DNA of 64,000 nt, from NCBI GenBank assembly GCA_016776605.1, contig JADHTB010000003.1, forward strand, positions 62,001 through 126,000, written 5' to 3'. The first letter of the stretch is position 1, and the number at the start of each line of letters is the position of its first letter. The stretch is from Alphaproteobacteria bacterium (lineage in GTDB: Bacteria > Pseudomonadota > Alphaproteobacteria > GCA-2731375). A program made the position numbers and the translations under genes. Shown in pieces: positions 53,891 through 63,782 of this stretch. The notes under the pieces are model-generated. The model ran no database searches, was not told the DNA's origin, and worked only from the letters and a program-made list of their open reading frames with translations.

Positions 53891-56599
53891 TTACTCGGAC
53901 GCCAACAATTCCCTGACACACTCGTTATTCTGGCTCAAATCGGCATAGCTGCCGCGTTCCATCAGGCGCCCCTGACGCATCACCAGGATTTCGTCGAAAC
54001 CTGCCGCCATGCTGGCCCGTTGCACAGACCAGATCAGGCAGCGCCCTTCGTATTCAGCCAACAAGGCTGCCATGATCCCGGCCTGGGTGGCGGAGTCCAG
54101 GGACGCAGTGGGTTCCGATAAAATCAAAATATCGGGGCGCTTCATGAGTGCCCGCGCCAGGGCCAGCTTTTGCCGCTGCGCCGTTGACAGGCGGGAACCG
54201 GCAATGCCGACTTCAAAGTTCAGCCCAACCTCGGCCACGACCTCATGCAGATCCAGCTCCATGATGACTTCGGAAATCAGCGCGCCGACCCGATCAACCG
54301 CCTGGGCCTGCCCATAAGCCACCTTACCGAACAGGATATTGTCCTGGATATTCGCCGCGGCGTTATATTCCGTCACATCGAAGAACTCTACCGCGCTACG
54401 CAGTTCGTCCGGCAGATTGGCGGCAAAATAGCGCCGCGCCTCAAGCACCTTGCCTTGCAGATCATCGTCCACCAGCCCGAGGCGATGACGGGCGGGAATA
54501 ATTTTGAACGGCAGCGACATCAGTCGGCCGCGATCCTCGTCCGGCAGGGCCGCCAGATTGGCCCGGTCGCTGCGTTGCAGCAGGGACTGGATATCAGGCA
54601 GGTCGTCGGCCGAAATAAAGCTGAATTGCTGGAATAGTTCGTGATCGGGCGGCAAATCGGCGAACAATTCGACCATCGTCGAGGCAACCTGGTAGCCGAC
54701 CGAGAGGAATTGCTCCGTCAGGCCAACCTGAGCCAGCACATCCAGCACATAAGGATGCTCGGCCAGATGCTCCACGTCAAAGACATCACCGACCGGATTG
54801 CCGAACATCAGATTTTCGCCCACCGACGCATTCAGATTGTACGCGTCTGCGTCGAATCCTTCGACCAGCACCAGCAAGGCCGGATCGGCGGCCATGTGTT
54901 GGCGCAAACCCGCGCGGGCCCGCAATATGGCCGCCGCCAGGTCTGGCCGCGCCTGCGGATCAATAGTGCCGCGCAGGCCGAATTGATAGACTTCTTCGCC
55001 CATGCCGCATTGCGCCAGGACGGCCAGGCCCGCCTGGCGCAATGCGTCGGCATCCTCGACCCCCGCCGCCGCGTAATCTATCCAGTCGGCATCGGGATCA
55101 AAGTCAATATTGCCGGAGCGCCGGGCCTCACTAACGTAGAGCGCGCGATGTTTGGCCGCGGCACCGGTATATTCAGCCGACCGCAGGGGTCGATGCTTCA
55201 ATCCTAGAAACAAGTTGTTGGCAATCGTACCGGCAAAGACAAAGGCGGCCGCACCCACATGCGCCATGCGCCGGCCCGTCACCGTCTCTGGCAGCAAGGC
55301 GGCATCGCCGCCACCCAGACTTATGTTGCCATTGTCCGGGTCCAGCAATCGGGCCAGCAACAAGGTCAATTCGTCCTTGCCGCTGCCGCCCGACCCGACA
55401 ATGGCGTAACGTTTGTCCAAAGGCAGGCGCATGGAAACGCCATCGACCACCGGCGCTTCCTGATCGTCGTTCAGGGTCAGGTTCGCGGCCGTCAATTCAC
55501 CCGTCAGGGGGCCCGGTTCGTCAGGTTCAACCATCTGATAGTCTGGCCCGCGCATGCCAGCGGGCCCAAACTGGCTGACCACCTGATCATATTTGATCGT
55601 GGCGTCCGCCTGCATCTGGTAATAGGCCAACAGCTCTTTCCAGGGCGCGGCCAGATCCTTGTGGGCGGCGATGGCGGCGACCAGGGTGCCAATTTCCAAG
55701 TCGCCGGTAATGACAAAATAGCCGCCGATGGAATAGAAGGCGAACGGGCCCAGCTGTTGGATCGAATTGTTGAGAAATTTGATAACGAACTTCTGCCGGT
55801 AGATCCGCTCGCGCACCCCATAGATCCAGAACAGCTGGTTGGAGAAATCCATCAGCACGAAGTTGGAGGTATCGTTGGCATGCGTCTCCTGCACGCCCTG
55901 CACGGTCTCGCCTATTTTATCCGATAGCCGGCGCACGCGGGCCACGCGTTCCTTGCCCAGCAGGTTTACCCGGCGCTGCAGTTTCGGGATCAACCACAGT
56001 TGCAGGGGATAGAGCGACACCGCCGCTGCCGCCATGCGCCAGTCCTGCAAGAACAAAAAGGCCAGAATGGTCGCCAGATAACCGCCTTGAAAGGCCGGCA
56101 GGGAAAACGCATCGCCGATGAACCCGCCCAGGGGTTCCACTTCAGCCGTGATCATGGGAATAATTTCGCCCTGGCTCATTTTGCGGAAGGTCGGCAGGGG
56201 AAAACGCAGCACGCGGGCATACAGTTCAAAGCGCAGGCGGCGCAACATCCGTTCGCCCGTCAAACCTTTGTAGACGTTGATGACGAATTTAAAGCCTTGA
56301 TTGATGCCCACTAGGACCAGGAACACACCACACAGAATATATAAATAAGGGGTCTGGTTGACGACCAAGTCAAAGGGGCCCAGCAGGGGGATGTCAACGC
56401 CAAAGAGGGAAACCGTCAGTTTTTCGGCGAGATTAAGAGGGTATTGGACGTGGATGCCCTGAATAGCCTCGTTGATGATGGTTTTGGGGACTTCATAAAA
56501 CAGATATAAAAACGGCAGGGAAGCTGCGGACAGCAACGTCATGTTGATTTGCTGCTGCCGTGAAAACCGCCAGACATAACCGAAAATAGTCTTTTCCAT
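53891..56599 (-). CDS. large ABC-exporter-like protein with degenerate nucleotide-binding domain
   Basis: A 902-residue protein. Residues 20-340 form an ABC type-1 transmembrane domain with six helices (SLPFLYLFYEVPKTI; LYILCGVFLVLVGI; GGYLATILAFLFLQDW; FAFYSIGGYFVIT). The ATPase has a changed Walker A (402-409, GSGGSGKD: Asp for Ser/Thr), signature LSTAQ (804-808), Walker B LILSE (825-829: Ser for Asp) and Gln860 at the switch-His position. About 280 extra residues lie between Q-loop and signature. Standard exporters are 580-620 residues. ATP hydrolysis is probably impaired. It is divergent from the glycosyltransferase operon. Confidence 0.85.
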   Translation of the reverse strand: MEKTIFGYVWRFSRQQQINMTLLSAASLPFLYLFYEVPKTIINEAIQGIHVQYPLNLAEKLTVSLFGVDIPLLGPFDLVVNQTPYLYILCGVFLVLVGINQGFKFVINVYKGLTGERMLRRLRFELYARVLRFPLPTFRKMSQGEIIPMITAEVEPLGGFIGDAFSLPAFQGGYLATILAFLFLQDWRMAAAAVSLYPLQLWLIPKLQRRVNLLGKERVARVRRLSDKIGETVQGVQETHANDTSNFVLMDFSNQLFWIYGVRERIYRQKFVIKFLNNSIQQLGPFAFYSIGGYFVITGDLEIGTLVAAIAAHKDLAAPWKELLAYYQMQADATIKYDQVVSQFGPAGMRGPDYQMVEPDEPGPLTGELTAANLTLNDDQEAPVVDGVSMRLPLDKRYAIVGSGGSGKDELTLLLARLLDPDNGNISLGGGDAALLPETVTGRRMAHVGAAAFVFAGTIANNLFLGLKHRPLRSAEYTGAAAKHRALYVSEARRSGNIDFDPDADWIDYAAAGVEDADALRQAGLAVLAQCGMGEEVYQFGLRGTIDPQARPDLAAAILRARAGLRQHMAADPALLVLVEGFDADAYNLNASVGENLMFGNPVGDVFDVEHLAEHPYVLDVLAQVGLTEQFLSVGYQVASTMVELFADLPPDHELFQQFSFISADDLPDIQSLLQRSDRANLAALPDEDRGRLMSLPFKIIPARHRLGLVDDDLQGKVLEARRYFAANLPDELRSAVEFFDVTEYNAAANIQDNILFGKVAYGQAQAVDRVGALISEVIMELDLHEVVAEVGLNFEVGIAGSRLSTAQRQKLALARALMKRPDILILSEPTASLDSATQAGIMAALLAEYEGRCLIWSVQRASMAAGFDEILVMRQGRLMERGSYADLSQNNECVRELLASE

Positions 56600-56727
56600 G
56601 CGCCGCGCCCACTCCCTGCAAAACGATTGAACAATAGACTAAAAAGTCCTCGAATCGACGGCGCTTATAGATTAGCGCACGGCGCCCCAGGGGTAAATGA
56701 TTGCCAATTCCGGCAACAGGCTACATT

Positions 56728-56756
56728 TTGACTTGTGGCAAAAATACTTATTAAAT
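56728..56756 (+). promoter_or_regulatory. candidate sigma-70 promoter of the glycan operon
   Basis: TTGACT (56728-56733) and TTAAAT (56751-56756) are 17 bp apart in an AT-rich gap between divergent genes, leaving a leader of about 80 nt before 56842. The -10 match is only moderate. Confidence 0.4.
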
Positions 56757-56841
56757 CAAAAAGTTGCTTTTTGTCGTCGTCCGCGCGTGCGATAGTCGCC
56801 AAAATTCGAGAAGCGGAAGCGCCTCAGAGGAGAGATGTGGC

Positions 56842-58110
56842 ATGCCTAAAGGCACGCTAGAAGGAATGCGGGGTTTCCGCATTCTAATCTATAGCCACGA
56901 CACCATGGGTTTGGGTCATTTGCGGCGATGCAGCACCATCGCCCATTCCCTGGTGCGCCAATATCCCGATTTGTCGGTCCTGATACTCTCGGGCTCGCCG
57001 ATCATTGGCAGTTTCGATTTTCGCTCCCGCGTTGATTTCGTGCGTATTCCCGGTGTGATCAAACTGCGCAACGGCGAATACACATCGTTGAACCTGGGCA
57101 TCGATTTCGAACAGACCATCCATATGCGGGCGGCGATCATCAAACATACGGCGGATATCTTCGCCCCGGACATGGTGATCGTGGACAAGGAACCTCTGGG
57201 CCTGCGTGGCGAAGTGGAGGAAACACTGCGTATGTTGAAGGCGCGGGGCACCAGACTGGTGTTGGGCCTGCGCGATATCATGGATGATCCCCTGATGCTG
57301 GCGCCTGAATGGCGGCGCAAGAACGCCATGCCCGCCTTGCGCGATCTATACGATGAAATCTGGGTCTATGGCCTGCCGCAAATTTGCGATCCCCTACAGG
57401 GTCTGCAGGTGCCGCGCCAGGTGCGCCGGCGAATGGTCTATACGGGCTATTTGGAGCGGCGCGCGCCGACCGCGCCATCGACCCGGCCGCTGCCGGAAAT
57501 CGTCTCCGAACCCTATTTGCTGGTGACCACGGGGGGCGGCGGCGATGGCGAAGGGCTGATCGATTGGGTGCTGCGCGCCTACGAAGCAGACAGCCGCACG
57601 CTGTATCCGGCGCTGATTGTTCTGGGCCCGTTCATGCAGCCCGAGGCCCAGGCGGAATTCATTGATCGGGCCAATCGGTTGAACCGGGTGCAGGCCATTA
57701 CCTTCGACGCGAAGTTGGAGGAATTGGAAGATAATGCCGTCGGCGTCGTGGCCATGGGTGGCTACAACACCTTTTGCGAAATCCTCAGCTTCAACAAACG
57801 GGCCCTGATCATCCCGCGCACCCGGCCCCGCATGGAACAATTTATTCGCGCCAGCCGGGCGCAGGAACTGGGTCTGGTCCGCATGCTGGAAGACGACGGC
57901 AAGCGGGACGCGGAAGTCATGGGCAAAGCCCTGCGCGAGTTGCCCTATCAGAACCGGCCCCGGGATGTCATCGTGCCCGGCCTGCTGGAAGGTCTGGACA
58001 ACGTCAACCGCCTGGTGGCGCCATGGCTGTCCGATCCGGCCATGGCCCCGAACGCGACGGCGGCAAACATGGCGGCGACCGAGCAGGCCAAGGTATCGTC
58101 AGGAGATTAA
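56842..58110 (+). CDS. GT28/MurG-like glycosyltransferase
   Basis: A 422-residue GT-B fold protein. The N-terminal motif is ILIYSHDTMGLGHLRRC (GHxRR acceptor loop), the linker carries LVTTGGGGDGEGLIDW, and the donor site has MGGYNTFCEILSFNKRALIIPR. The family transfers a sugar from a nucleotide donor to lipid or protein acceptors; the closest recalled members are DUF-type 'glycosyltransferase family protein' found with MurG. The ATG at 56842 follows AGAGGAGAG; an upstream open frame is rejected. It is the first gene of a seven-gene operon. Confidence 0.85.
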   Translation: MPKGTLEGMRGFRILIYSHDTMGLGHLRRCSTIAHSLVRQYPDLSVLILSGSPIIGSFDFRSRVDFVRIPGVIKLRNGEYTSLNLGIDFEQTIHMRAAIIKHTADIFAPDMVIVDKEPLGLRGEVEETLRMLKARGTRLVLGLRDIMDDPLMLAPEWRRKNAMPALRDLYDEIWVYGLPQICDPLQGLQVPRQVRRRMVYTGYLERRAPTAPSTRPLPEIVSEPYLLVTTGGGGDGEGLIDWVLRAYEADSRTLYPALIVLGPFMQPEAQAEFIDRANRLNRVQAITFDAKLEELEDNAVGVVAMGGYNTFCEILSFNKRALIIPRTRPRMEQFIRASRAQELGLVRMLEDDGKRDAEVMGKALRELPYQNRPRDVIVPGLLEGLDNVNRLVAPWLSDPAMAPNATAANMAATEQAKVSSGD

Positions 58111-58146
58111 CGCCCTCCAGCGGAATAGGACGGCGTTTCCTTTGCC

Positions 58147-59460
58147 ATGATGCCCAACATAACAACGAAACCGGTTGCCTTTATTTTGAAGGGCTATCCC
58201 CGTCTATCGGAAACCTTCATCGCGCAGGAGATAGAGGCGCTGGAGCGGCGCGGCCTGGATATTCGCATCATCTCGTTACGGCATCCGACGGATCAGGCCG
58301 TGCATCCGGTGCACCGGCGGATCAAGGCACCAGTCAGTTATTTGCCGGAATATCTGTACCAGGAACCACTCCGCGTCTGGCGGGCCTGGAAATTGGTCCG
58401 CTGTTGGCCAGGCTATCGCGCGGCCCGACGCCTGTGGCTGGAAGATCTGCTGCGCGACCGCAGTCCCAACCGGATCCGCCGCTTTGGCCAGGCCCTGGTA
58501 TTGGCCGCGGAATTGGGTGGAGAGGTTCGCCATCTGCATGCCCATTTTCTGCACACCCCTGCCTCTGTTACCCGTTACACGGCCCACCTGACGGCGCGGA
58601 GCTGGAGCTGTTCAGCCCATGCCAAGGATATCTGGACCACCCCTGCCTGGGAGAAGCGGGAAAAACTGGCCGAATTGGACTGGCTGGTAACATGCAGTCA
58701 GGCAGCCCATGACCATCTGGCGGCATTGGCGCCCCAGAAGAATGGCCACGATGATACCCAGGCCACGGTGGAACTCATTTATCACGGCATCGATCTGGCC
58801 CAGTTCGCACCACCGGCAATAGCCGGCGCCGCGCGTGACGGCGGCAACGAAGCTGATCCGGTGCGGATTTTGTCGGTCGGCCGGGCGGTCAGCAAGAAAG
58901 GCTATGACGACCTGATCGCCGCCCTGGCGGACCTGCCCCCATCCCTGCATTGGCGCCTGGTTCATATCGGCGGCGGCAATCTATTGGATAAATTGCAAGA
59001 ACAGGCCCAACAGGCGGGCATCGCGGACCGGATCACCTGGCGCGGGGCGCTGCCGCAGGAAGCGGTCCTGGCGGCCTATCGGGACGCCGACATTTTTGTC
59101 CTGGCCAGCCGGATCGCGGGGAACGGCGACCGGGACGGCCTGCCCAATGTCTTGATGGAGGCGCAAAGCCAAGGCCTGGCCTGTATCGCCACCGCGGTAT
59201 CGGCGATACCAGAGCTGATCAGCCATGGAGAGACCGGAATTCTGGTCGAAGGCCGCGATAGGGCGGAACTGAGCCAGGCCCTGGCCGGTTTGATTGCCGC
59301 CCCAGCGCGGCGCCGGCAATTGGGTCAGGCTGGTCAGGCGCGGGTCAGGGACAAATTTTCCCATGATTTTTGGATCGAACGGCTGGCCCGCAAGTTTGCC
59401 CTACCTGAAACAGATGCAGACGCGGCCACCGGCCCCGACTGTGTCCTCAGGAACGCCTGA
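58147..59460 (+). CDS. glycosyltransferase family 4 (GT4), first
   Basis: A 437-residue GT-B retaining transferase: FILKGYPRLSETFIAQEIEAL at the N-terminus, HLHAHFLHTPASVTRY, VRILSVGRAVSKKGYDDLI, and the nucleotide-sugar site ADIFVLASRIAGNGDRDGLPNVLMEAQSQG with the E-x7-E type. Its stop overlaps the start of the next GT (TGATG). The donor and acceptor are unknown. Confidence 0.9.
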   Translation: MMPNITTKPVAFILKGYPRLSETFIAQEIEALERRGLDIRIISLRHPTDQAVHPVHRRIKAPVSYLPEYLYQEPLRVWRAWKLVRCWPGYRAARRLWLEDLLRDRSPNRIRRFGQALVLAAELGGEVRHLHAHFLHTPASVTRYTAHLTARSWSCSAHAKDIWTTPAWEKREKLAELDWLVTCSQAAHDHLAALAPQKNGHDDTQATVELIYHGIDLAQFAPPAIAGAARDGGNEADPVRILSVGRAVSKKGYDDLIAALADLPPSLHWRLVHIGGGNLLDKLQEQAQQAGIADRITWRGALPQEAVLAAYRDADIFVLASRIAGNGDRDGLPNVLMEAQSQGLACIATAVSAIPELISHGETGILVEGRDRAELSQALAGLIAAPARRRQLGQAGQARVRDKFSHDFWIERLARKFALPETDADAATGPDCVLRNA

Positions 59461-60641
59461 TGGCCGCCCGGCGCATCGCCTTTTATGCACCATTGAAGGC
59501 GCCGACCCACCCGACGCCGTCAGGCGACCGGCGTATGGCGCGGTTATTGATCAGGGCCCTGGAAACTGCCGGCGCCCAGGTAGAGCTGGCATCGGACTTT
59601 CGATCCTATGACGGGCAGGGGGACGCCGCGCGGCAAACGGCGCTGCGGACGGAAGGCGGTATCGTGGCGGATAGATTAATTGGCCAATACCGCGCCCTGG
59701 CGGATGGCGCCCGGCCAACAGCCTGGTTCACCTATCACCTGTACCACAAGGCGCCGGACTGGATCGGCCCAAAGGTGGCGAAGGCCCTGAAAATCCCCTA
59801 TCTGGTTGCCGAGGCTTCGTTCGCGCCGAAGCAGGCCGGCGGGCGTTGGGATTTGGGCCATTGCGCCACGGCCCGGGCGATCACGGCGGCGGATTGTGTA
59901 TTCTGCCTGACCCGGTTGGATATGGCCTGTGTCCGTCCCCTGATATCCACGGCGCATCAGTTGCGCTTTTTGCCGCCCTTTCTGGACTCGCAGCCGTTTA
60001 CGCGGATCCAGACAGAGCCGGCCCAGGCGGAGCGGAACATCCGGTACGGCCGGGCCGAAATAGCGCGGCGGTTCGGCCTGGATCCGGAACGGCGCTGGTT
60101 GTTGACGGTGGCCATGATGCGGCCCGGGGACAAGCTGCGGTCCTATCAACGGCTGGGTGCCGCCCTGGGCTGCCTGGGCGGGAACGATTGGCAATTGTTG
60201 GTGGTCGGCGACGGCCCGGCGCGGGATCAGGCCGTGGCGGCCCTGGCGCCCATCCGGCAAAATTCCGACAGCAATTTGATCCTGGCCGGCAGTCTACCCC
60301 TGGCACAGCTACCGGAAATCTATGCGGCCTGTGATCTTTACCTATGGCCCGGCGTGGGCGAGGCCTATGGCATGGCCTATTTGGAGGCACAGGCGGCCGG
60401 CCTGCCGGTCGTCGCCGGCAATGAACGGGGGGTTCCCGACGTGGTGCGCCATGCAGAGACCGGCCTGTTGACCGCGCCGGGGGACGACGCCGCTTTTGCC
60501 GCCGCCACGCGGCAGTTGCTGGATAATACCGACCTGCGGCATAAGCTATCCAGTGGCGCGCGCGCTTTCGTCCGCGGGGAGCGGACGGTGGCGGCGGCCG
60601 CGCAAAGCATCGGGGACGCGCTGGGAGAGATAATGCCATGA
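59460..60641 (+). CDS. glycosyltransferase family 4 (GT4), second
   Basis: A 393-residue GT-B protein: IAFYAPLKAPTHPTPSGDRRMARLL at the N-terminus with the acceptor-loop GDRRMARLL, LLTVAMMRPGDKLRSYQRL, ACDLYLWPGVGEAYGMAYLEAQAAG at the donor site. It overlaps both neighbours by a few bases, so the operon is translationally coupled. Function in glycan assembly is inferred from family. Confidence 0.89.
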   Translation: MAARRIAFYAPLKAPTHPTPSGDRRMARLLIRALETAGAQVELASDFRSYDGQGDAARQTALRTEGGIVADRLIGQYRALADGARPTAWFTYHLYHKAPDWIGPKVAKALKIPYLVAEASFAPKQAGGRWDLGHCATARAITAADCVFCLTRLDMACVRPLISTAHQLRFLPPFLDSQPFTRIQTEPAQAERNIRYGRAEIARRFGLDPERRWLLTVAMMRPGDKLRSYQRLGAALGCLGGNDWQLLVVGDGPARDQAVAALAPIRQNSDSNLILAGSLPLAQLPEIYAACDLYLWPGVGEAYGMAYLEAQAAGLPVVAGNERGVPDVVRHAETGLLTAPGDDAAFAAATRQLLDNTDLRHKLSSGARAFVRGERTVAAAAQSIGDALGEIMP

Positions 60642-61258
60642 CCCTGCTGGGCATGATCAGACATGGCCGCACCGCCTGGAACGGCGATGGCCGAATGACC
60701 GGGCGGGCCGATATTCCCCTGACCGACGAGGGCCGGCTGGCCCTGGCTGGTTTACGTCCGCCGGCGGCGCTAGATGGCGCCACCTGGCATGTCAGCCCCT
60801 TGATCCGGGCCCGGCAGACGGCGGCCATATTGAGCAACACAGAGTTGCGTATCGAAGAACGCCTGATTGAAATGGACTTCGGCGCGTACGAAGGCCGCAC
60901 CTTGGAAGAATTACGCGCCGATCCCAATGCAGGCATGGTGGAGAACGAACACCGCGGCCTGGATTTCCTACCCCCGGGCGGCGAAAGCCCGCGTATGGTG
61001 CAACAACGGCTGCGGCCTTTTCTGGCGGAACTGGGCCAGGCCGGCGGCCGGCATATTGCCGTGGCGCACAAATCGGTCATTCGGGCGATTTTCGCCGCCG
61101 CCTATGACTGGAATATGTTAGGCCGGCCGCCGGTCAAACTGCGGTGGGATCAGGCCCATTTATTCGAGGTGGATCGCACGGGGGGATTGCGGCCATGGCG
61201 CATGAATGTGCCCCTGCGGCGGACCGATGAAGCGGCGGACCGGGAAGTCACCCTATGA
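60638..61258 (+). CDS. histidine phosphatase (phosphoglycerate-mutase-like)
   Basis: A 206-residue protein of the histidine phosphatase superfamily. The catalytic RHG is in GMIRHGRTAWNGDGRMTGRAD (His near residue 8), the second His in HIAVAHKSVIRAIF, and the acid in EMDFGAYEGRTLEEL. It may dephosphorylate a sugar or lipid-sugar intermediate. Its location inside the glycosyltransferase operon supports this over a role in glycolysis. Confidence 0.88.
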   Translation: MTLLGMIRHGRTAWNGDGRMTGRADIPLTDEGRLALAGLRPPAALDGATWHVSPLIRARQTAAILSNTELRIEERLIEMDFGAYEGRTLEELRADPNAGMVENEHRGLDFLPPGGESPRMVQQRLRPFLAELGQAGGRHIAVAHKSVIRAIFAAAYDWNMLGRPPVKLRWDQAHLFEVDRTGGLRPWRMNVPLRRTDEAADREVTL

Positions 61259-62463
61259 ATAGGAACATGAATGGTGGCAGGCGCGTCTTGTTCTATGTTC
61301 AGCATCTGCTGGGCATCGGCCATCAACGCCGGGGCGCTACGCTGACCCGGGCCATGCAGGCGGCGGGTTTGTCCGTCACCTATGTCTCGGGCGGGCACGG
61401 CATCCCAAACCTGAATTTAGGCGGCGCCGAACTGGTGCAGTTGCCCCCGGTGCGGGCCGTCGATCTGTATTTCAAGAAGCTGGTTGACGACAATGACCGA
61501 CCCATTGATGAGGCCTGGCGGGCGCGGCGGCGCGATGCCTTGCTGGAAGTCTGGCACAGGATCCAACCGCATGTGATCGTGTTGGAATTGTACCCCTTTG
61601 GGCGCCGGCAGATGGGGTTTGAATTGCTGCCCCTGTTGGACGCGGCCCTGGCCAGCCCACGGCGTCCGGTCATCGTCTCCTCGGTCCGTGATATTCTGGT
61701 GGCGCCGCCGAAGCCGGAGCGCCTGGTCGAAATGCTGGATCGGGTGGGGCATTATTTTGATCATGTGCTGGTCCATGGCGACCCGGATTTGATCCCGTTC
61801 GATACGACCTTCCCCCATGCGGCGCAGATTGCCGACAAGATGCACTACACAGGCTATGTGGTGGACAGGACGGGCCGGCGGGGTGGGCCGGGTAGCCCCG
61901 GCTGGGATGAGGTGCTGGTTTCGGCCGGCGGCGGGGCGGTGGGCGATGCCTTGTTGCGCACCGCTATCCGTGCCCGAGCCGAAAGCACCCTGGCGGACCG
62001 GCGCTGGCGGGTGCTGGTCGGGGTCAAGGTGCCGGAGGACGATTTTCAAGCATTGATAGACTTGGCGGCAGAGGTCACCGGCGTCGGTGGAGAGGGGGGC
62101 ATCGTGGTCGAGCGGGCCCGCGGCGACTTCCCCACGCTGTTGATGAACTGCGTCTTATCCATCAGCCAGGGTGGTTACAATACCTTGATGGAATGCATGC
62201 ATGCCGGCTGCCGCAGTATTGTCGTACCTTACGCCGGCGGGCTGGAGACGGAACAAACCCTGCGGGCGGAATTGCTGGCCCGACGCGGCGTCGTAACCGT
62301 GGTCGAGGAGACCAATTTGTCCCCGGCCGCGATCACCGCCGCCATTAGCCAGGCACTGGCGGCCACGCCAGCGGCAGATGCCGGGACGGCGGGCGTCCGC
62401 ACCGATGGCGCGGCGGATGGTGCGCGCCAGATTGCCGCCTGGGCCGGGGCGTTGAATTGGTAG
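61255..62463 (+). CDS. GT28/MurG-like glycosyltransferase, paralogue of 56842
   Basis: A 402-residue GT-B protein paralogous to the first gene of the operon: VLFYVQHLLGIGHQRRGATLT, LVSAGGGAVGDALL, and SQGGYNTLMECMHAGCRSIVVPYAGG. The acidic GLETEQTLRAELL follows. Two MurG-like paralogues in one operon suggest two successive transfers in one pathway or one heteromeric enzyme. It starts inside the last codons of the phosphatase gene. Confidence 0.88.
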   Translation: MNRNMNGGRRVLFYVQHLLGIGHQRRGATLTRAMQAAGLSVTYVSGGHGIPNLNLGGAELVQLPPVRAVDLYFKKLVDDNDRPIDEAWRARRRDALLEVWHRIQPHVIVLELYPFGRRQMGFELLPLLDAALASPRRPVIVSSVRDILVAPPKPERLVEMLDRVGHYFDHVLVHGDPDLIPFDTTFPHAAQIADKMHYTGYVVDRTGRRGGPGSPGWDEVLVSAGGGAVGDALLRTAIRARAESTLADRRWRVLVGVKVPEDDFQALIDLAAEVTGVGGEGGIVVERARGDFPTLLMNCVLSISQGGYNTLMECMHAGCRSIVVPYAGGLETEQTLRAELLARRGVVTVVEETNLSPAAITAAISQALAATPAADAGTAGVRTDGAADGARQIAAWAGALNW

Positions 62464-62481
62464 GGGAGTATTGGTAGCGGG

Positions 62482-63249
62482 ATGGCAGGCTGGCGCGATC
62501 TGATTGAAGAGTTAAAGCGCTGGGCGGCGGCGGGCCAGCAGCCGGGCCTGTGGTGGCGCGACGACGATGCCATCGCCCCCGGCCCACGGCTGCGCCAACT
62601 GACCGAATTGTCGCGAACATCCGGCGTCGCCCCGGCCCTGGCCGTCATTCCGGGGCTGGCGGAAGACGCTTTGGGCGAAGTGTTGGCGGATCTGACCGGG
62701 GTAAAAATGCTGGTGCACGGGCTGACGCATCAGAACCGCGCCCCGGCCGATCAGAAAAAAGCGGAATTCGGCAGCCATCGGCCGGTCTACGAAATGCTGG
62801 GCGATGCCGCCATTGCCTGGGAAAATCTAGCTGGCCGCTTTCCCCGGCTGGCTTTGCCAATTTTCGTCCCGCCGTGGAACCGGATTGACGCGGATCTTGT
62901 GTCCCGCCTGCCTCTGGCCCGATTGCAGGGCCTGTCCCGCTTTGGCCCGCGCGCGGCGGCGCATCCGGCAGCGGGTCTGCTGGAGTGCAATTGCCATCTG
63001 GATCTGATCGAATGGCACGGCGGGCGCGGCTTCGTCGGTGAAGCCGAGGCCCTGGATAAACTGATTGCCCACTTGCAAGGACGGCGCAACGGCATCCTGG
63101 ATCGGGACGAATGCAGCGGCATTTTGACCCATCATAACGTCATGGAGCAGGCCGGGTGGGATTTTTTAGCGGAATTGTTCACCCGCACCAAAGAATGTGA
63201 CAACGCTCACTGGTTAACCATAGATGAAGTCTTTAGGCTGCCGCAATGA
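62482..63249 (+). CDS. polysaccharide-deacetylase-family protein
   Basis: A 255-residue NodB-like (CE4-type) protein: GLWWRDDDAIAPGPRL at residues 22-37 gives the DD metal dyad, VHGLTHQN the H-x4-H site, and LPIFVPPWNRIDADL the substrate groove. No signal peptide is present, so it works in the cytoplasm, perhaps on lipid-linked or nucleotide-linked glycan before export. It closely follows the GT genes. Confidence 0.82.
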   Translation: MAGWRDLIEELKRWAAAGQQPGLWWRDDDAIAPGPRLRQLTELSRTSGVAPALAVIPGLAEDALGEVLADLTGVKMLVHGLTHQNRAPADQKKAEFGSHRPVYEMLGDAAIAWENLAGRFPRLALPIFVPPWNRIDADLVSRLPLARLQGLSRFGPRAAAHPAAGLLECNCHLDLIEWHGGRGFVGEAEALDKLIAHLQGRRNGILDRDECSGILTHHNVMEQAGWDFLAELFTRTKECDNAHWLTIDEVFRLPQ

Positions 63250-63782
63250 ACAGTCATCGCTATCCAATGAAGGCGTTAGCCGCCGATTATATGCGGTCCG
63301 CATTTGGCGTCCTGCTGCCGGCGGCTTTGATGCTCTTTACTAATCTGATACCGGTTGTCTTCTACAGTATGGGCGCCTTGATCTTGTTATTCGCGGGCTA
63401 TGGTCTGCGCACGGCGTGGCGTCATGGTACGGTTTTGACCGTTGATGGAAACGGTGTTCGCCAGGAGGGCCTTGTGGGAGGATTTTTAGACCGCGAGATA
63501 GGCTGGGCGGAAATGCGGGATTTCCGCCTCCGCTATTATTCCACCCAGCGCGACCGCACCGGGGGCTGGATGCAATTGATACTGCGTGGCGGGGAAAATC
63601 GCGGCGTTATCCGCATGGATTCCCATTTGCCTGGCTTTGACGACATTGTTCGCCAGGCCCATGCGGCGACGCAAAACAACGGCCTGGCCCTTGACCCCAC
63701 CACGGCAGCCAACTTGTCATCCCTTGGTCTGACCAGCGCCGACCCGGGGCTGGCATCGACGCAAGAAAAATCGCCATCATGA
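63246..63782 (+). CDS. membrane-anchored protein of unknown function, PH-like
   Basis: A 178-residue protein with two hydrophobic segments in the first 60 residues (SAFGVLLPAALMLFTNLIPVVF; ALILLFAGYGLRTAW) and a cytoplasmic beta-rich part (GTVLTVDGNGVRQEG; GEIGWAEMRDFRLRYYSTQ-like; GWMQLILRGGENR) that resembles bacterial PH/DUF domains. It is coupled to both neighbours. I do not recognise a function. Confidence 0.6.
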   Translation: MNSHRYPMKALAADYMRSAFGVLLPAALMLFTNLIPVVFYSMGALILLFAGYGLRTAWRHGTVLTVDGNGVRQEGLVGGFLDREIGWAEMRDFRLRYYSTQRDRTGGWMQLILRGGENRGVIRMDSHLPGFDDIVRQAHAATQNNGLALDPTTAANLSSLGLTSADPGLASTQEKSPS

